Source: Sipunculus nudus (Eukaryota > Annelida > Sipuncula > Golfingiida > Sipunculidae). From it: a stretch of DNA of 64,000 bases. A program made the translations under genes and the position numbers. Numbering within the stretch: position 1 is the stretch's first letter; every line of letters starts with the position of its first letter. Shown here piece by piece: positions 60,440 through 64,000 of this stretch. The notes under the pieces are model-generated. The model was given only the letters and a program-made list of their open reading frames with translations, was not told where the DNA came from and made no database searches. The stretch is taken from NCBI GenBank assembly GCA_026874595.1, contig CM049322.1:9878400-9942399 (forward strand), given 5' to 3'.

Positions 60440-63400
60440 TGCTGCTGAACACTGAAGACTAAATGGCCACTTTGTGTATGCGACCTTTTTAAATACACTT
60501 CTTACTTGGAGACTCGTCCATATTCATAAGTCTCATACAATTCTTTGGACCGCTTTGCTACTAGGTCTCCTCTATATTCATGAGCACGCTGAATACTAAA
60601 TAGGCTGTATAGTTAAAATGAGGTAACTACCCTGGCATAACTCGAATATGAACACCGGATGACCCCTATTTAATTTCCCTATTATCTCACGACACAATAA
60701 CTCTCTCCTGAAAATACATACATACAGTTAAATCTAAGTGCAAGATATCCCATATTTAGACAAAATACGGCAAACATGCCCCCCATGATAGGAACCAATT
60801 CATGACGCCCGTATGGTCTTAATTTTAAGTGCTCTGTGTCCCCATGTAACTTCACATTATTCTTTATTCAATTTGTTTTCGGTTTTGTTGTTTTGTTTGG
60901 TAACATAAAAAATGAGTTATAATCAAACTGGAAAGATCAACAGTAATAAATTTATCCCGATTAATTTTATAATATATGCGTTGAATGTTTTCCTTTTTAT
61001 ATCCAATATTAAATCCTACTATATTACAATTGGTAATCAGTCAATCCGCCAACTGAATATTAAGTGGTTTTGACCAGAGAAAAATTATTGCCTTCAAGCC
61101 TTATAACATATATAAAACAATGAATCAAACATTACTGCTCTATTCCATCAATGTACACAGCATGTGCTTGTTTTGTGTGTTGGTTTATAGTAATTATTGA
61201 TGCAAAGTTTCAATTATTACTTGCTGATAAAATCAACCAATGGGAAAATGCCCGCTTTTACCAAAACAGGTGCTCGCTATTGAGAGGTTAATATATATGA
61301 TAAAAAGAGAGTAAAATTCATATCCATCTTGCGGCAATGTTGAATTATAACGGATCATATATTGCACTGAGCCAATGCTTATCAGTTATAAATTTTCTCA
61401 AGAAATTTCAGTGCTTTTTAAGTTCAACATTTTCAAGTTTGTTTTTTTTAAATGTGTTTGTGGTTTCATTGAATAAGCTACCGGTAACATAGAAATTAAT
61501 TTTGCGACATTTTTCACCAATATGGAAAGGAACAAGAATGGATACAGAACTGGGGAAAAATAACGTTTGGCTGGTTGAAATATGTCTTTCTTCATACCGA
61601 GGGTCAATCTTAACGAGCATTATACTTACTTATCATGAAATATGCTGCAAAGAAAGATGTTACAGGGTTCATGGTCACTTTTATGCAGACGACGGGAAGA
61701 ATTGGCATACACTTGCTCTGGTCCACAGCAAAAAACACTGTGGAACCATGCCCACGATTATATCAATTTACATTAACAGCCAAATATCCAGCACATTGTT
61801 ATTCGATTATTTCGCGTGTCTTTCAATGTTCACAAGAAAAAAAAGTGAGAAGGGAGTTGGCTTGCCATTTATTTTCGCAGATTAAAAGGTTCGTTGTCAA
61901 GACTGTCAATTTTGATAGCTGAGACACATTAAAAGGGACCCACTTAGCAAAGTGCCTGTTATGTGTGTCAGTTGTTCCTGGATTAATTATGCCTTCTGAT
62001 TTTATCACGGAATGGAACATTATGCACATGTAATTGTATCATTATAGGCAAACTTTTTTTCTACCCTCCCCTTTTACACAAACGTACCCAGTAGACTAAC
62101 AGTCTGATGAGGGAACCGTGCGTCATTTGCCCGTATAACATATTTTTGCAGTTCCATGACCGTCGGATCAAACATATTAATATTAGAGAGGACAACTTTG
62201 AGCATTTACAATAAAGAAAGTCATTAGGCAAACCAACTGATACCATGACTGAAAAGTCTTTCCATTACAGGTCTATACGGGACAGGTTGCATATTCATCT
62301 TTCGTATTCGCGTATTAATAAATTCTCCTGGTGGTTAATAAAACAGATATAGAAAGGAGAACCTTTTGAATTTCTCGTCCACAGTTAAAAAAAAGTAGTC
62401 ATAAGTGTATGGCAAACTACTTGGCATGAGATAATATTTCTAATGTTTATTTTATTTATTTTAATTTGATTTGCTTTTTGTAAGGATTCGAAAGGCAAAT
62501 TATTCTAAAATACCGGTCAATGAGTGTAGCAGCTGAGCATTTTCCGCAAGAACAACTATAAATCGACGCTCTGTGATGAACATTGTCTATGATTCCGACA
62601 TGACGGCAATTTAAAATGTAATTACATTATATGCTGATTTCTGGATAGCAAAATGCAACCAGGAAGGCTAATATCGGCAAACATAAGAGAAACGTTATGA
62701 AAACGCTTTTTCTTGTCAATACAGCATTAACACTCGCAATTACTATCCAGACAGTAAAAATTACATATATTTTGTTTTCACTCAATGGATCCTTATTTGT
62801 TTCTGTTGACGTACCTCAACTGACAGATTCATTGAAGCAATAAAAGTGCTTCACTTTATGATGATAAGAGGGAATTTGCAAGTCAGTCAATTTGCTCTCG
62901 TGTATGGATGGATCCTATCTTTTGATTTTATCAACCAGTGCCTATCATCGGAATCACGCACATGAGAGTAGTCATGATTCGCCAACACCTAACCTTTGCT
63001 GTCCTTTAGTGATCTTGAATTGCAAGTATACTTAAATTTATAAAATCTAGAAAAATTCAGATTTCAACAGTCGTTTGTTACGGGTGTAGAGTTATAATTC
63101 CAAAATATTTCCTCTGGACTTTTACATGGTGATCACTAGCTAGGATAGAAAAATTGTCAAAAAAGAGACCTTTCAGAAATTCTATTTGGCACAAAACCGC
63201 CTTTCAAGATAGTATATTGATATAAATGAGTCTTAATTCATGATTTTGACATTGTACCATAGCTGACCATGTTTCAGCAATATTAATCGTGTGTGAACAA
63301 GGTGCATGTCAGCTTCAAGTGACTCTAACTATTATAACATATCATGTTGTCCCCAGAGCGCAAGAACGTAAATCACTATTCTAGCCTGCTATGTAAAATG

Positions 63401-63510
63401 ATCTTTGCCAATTATTCGCGTACAAAACAAAAGTTTTAAAAATATAGCTTTTAAACAAGTACATCTATACTTTTAATTGGATCCAGGCTACATTAGCTGA
63501 CAATGATGTA
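60440..63510. other. Non-coding part of segmental duplication copy 2
   Basis: A 127-codon frame on the plus strand (61502-61885) is the longest open frame of this copy. It resembles no family I know and is broken in copy 1, so I do not call a gene. Confidence 0.5.
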
Positions 63511-63514
63511 CGTA

Positions 63515-63742
63515 TCAACTATGGTTGTAGCAGGCTGTGAGATTAATTTTAGCTTCATTGTTTACAGTAAAACAAAAGGCTTCTTGACAAGCATTAGTAT
63601 ATCCGAGTCCTCTTGCATCGCACGATATAGAAACATATACACCTTTCATATTTAAAGACACAATCAAAGGCAAACTGCATACACGTGCATATGCAACTTT
63701 ACCAGTGTTTATAACATTTGTAGTTAATTTACAATGGTGCAT
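63515..63742 (-). other. Six-cysteine open frame, copy 2
   Basis: 75 codons starting at MHHCKL, matching the 3' part of the frame at 35141-35425 with four amino-acid changes (L/V, Y/N, A/E, P/A) and no stop. Confidence 0.3.
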
Positions 63743-64000
63743 TTGAATTAGATGTATATTTCATTACTCCAGATAACTCCAGGAAGACAATGACATACAA
63801 TTAAAAGTTTTCGCCCCCTCCCCGGAAAGATTGGCGTTCGATGGTACGACGTCTCTATTTCCACGATAGTGATCTAGAAGTGAAGTCACATACCTACCGT
63901 TAGCGACCTACCACGGCAAAGGGTAGTCTGAGTTATAATAATTTTGAAACAACCCGGCTTAAAATGAATACAAAAAAAACTAAGCATTTATATTGATTTC

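Larger units (their letters stand above)
58252..64000 (+). repeat. Segmental duplication, copy 2 (copy 1 is 30422-35628); continues past the window
   Basis: Same content and order as copy 1. It keeps the whole PAN-like exon of D2 and 628 bp that copy 1 lost, so it is closer to the ancestral state at that site. The left border falls within the D2 intron, between its last two exons, which explains why D1 has no final exon. Confidence 0.93.

Noticed and set aside
61502-61885. 127-codon open frame (+)
   Set aside because: It is the second longest open frame of the window, but it has no recognisable domain or splice context, and the duplicate at 33010-33370 carries a stop and a frameshift.

Overview
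This is a eukaryotic window: about one third G+C by eye, no long open frames, genes split into short exons with GT/AG borders, many (TA)n tracts, and remnants of a LINE, a SINE-like element and a foldback element. The gene content is a cluster of small C-type lectin-like genes. The combination suggests a lophotrochozoan invertebrate, most likely a mollusc. That is inference; nothing here names the species.

Each lectin unit has at least three exons with the same plan. One exon encodes a cysteine-rich PAN/apple-like segment (C-x3-C-x7-C-x9-C-x14..16-C) followed by a polar linker. The next encodes the N-terminal half of a C-type lectin domain (CTLD), and the last encodes its C-terminal half and the stop. 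All introns I could place are phase 1, so every internal exon is a multiple of three. A separate signal-peptide exon is expected but not firmly located. Five units and two fragments are visible: A0 (196-486, +, broken), a PAN-like exon fragment (2745-3021, -, broken), A (6597-8137, +, open), B (12687-16042, -, one frameshift), D1 (30631-31528, -, truncated), C (41904-43500, -, open) and D2 (57715-59450, -, two frameshifts and two lost cysteines). The encoded products would be secreted sugar- or pattern-binding proteins.

The region grew by duplication. The stretches 30.42-35.63 kb and 58.25-64.0 kb are direct copies, and the second runs out of the window. Genes B and C sit in direct copies (12.7-18.2 and 41.9-48.4 kb). 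A0 is a copy of the end of A. The stretches 5.17-6.29 and 52.29-53.46 kb are inverted copies. A diverged non-coding family recurs at 28.4-30.0, 48.5-50.0, 51.3-51.9, 55.5-56.8 and 57.3-57.5 kb.

The most unusual structure is a satellite-like array of a unit of about 150-158 bp: roughly 17 copies at 45.28-48.0 kb and about 6 inverted copies at 13.78-14.79 kb. Nearly every unit carries the palindrome AGGTCAnnnTGACCT or a near match, which is the consensus inverted-repeat-3 nuclear-receptor (estrogen-response-type) site. One array lies inside intron 2 of gene B; the other lies about 1.8 kb 5' of the first visible exon of gene C.

Other elements: a degraded non-LTR retrotransposon (21.69-24.72 kb, +), a C2H2 finger typical of some retroelement tails (54.53 kb), a 20-bp GC-rich minisatellite inside the segmental duplication (31.54 and 60.01 kb), a 160-bp loopless palindrome (17.49 kb), a perfect 32-bp hairpin in an intron of gene C (42.89 kb), a 144-bp foldback element (51.97 kb) with a half copy (25.11 kb), a tRNA-derived SINE candidate (40.5 kb) and an exact 105-bp tandem duplication (38.05 kb). 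Most remaining sequence is AT-rich and shows no gene that I can support.
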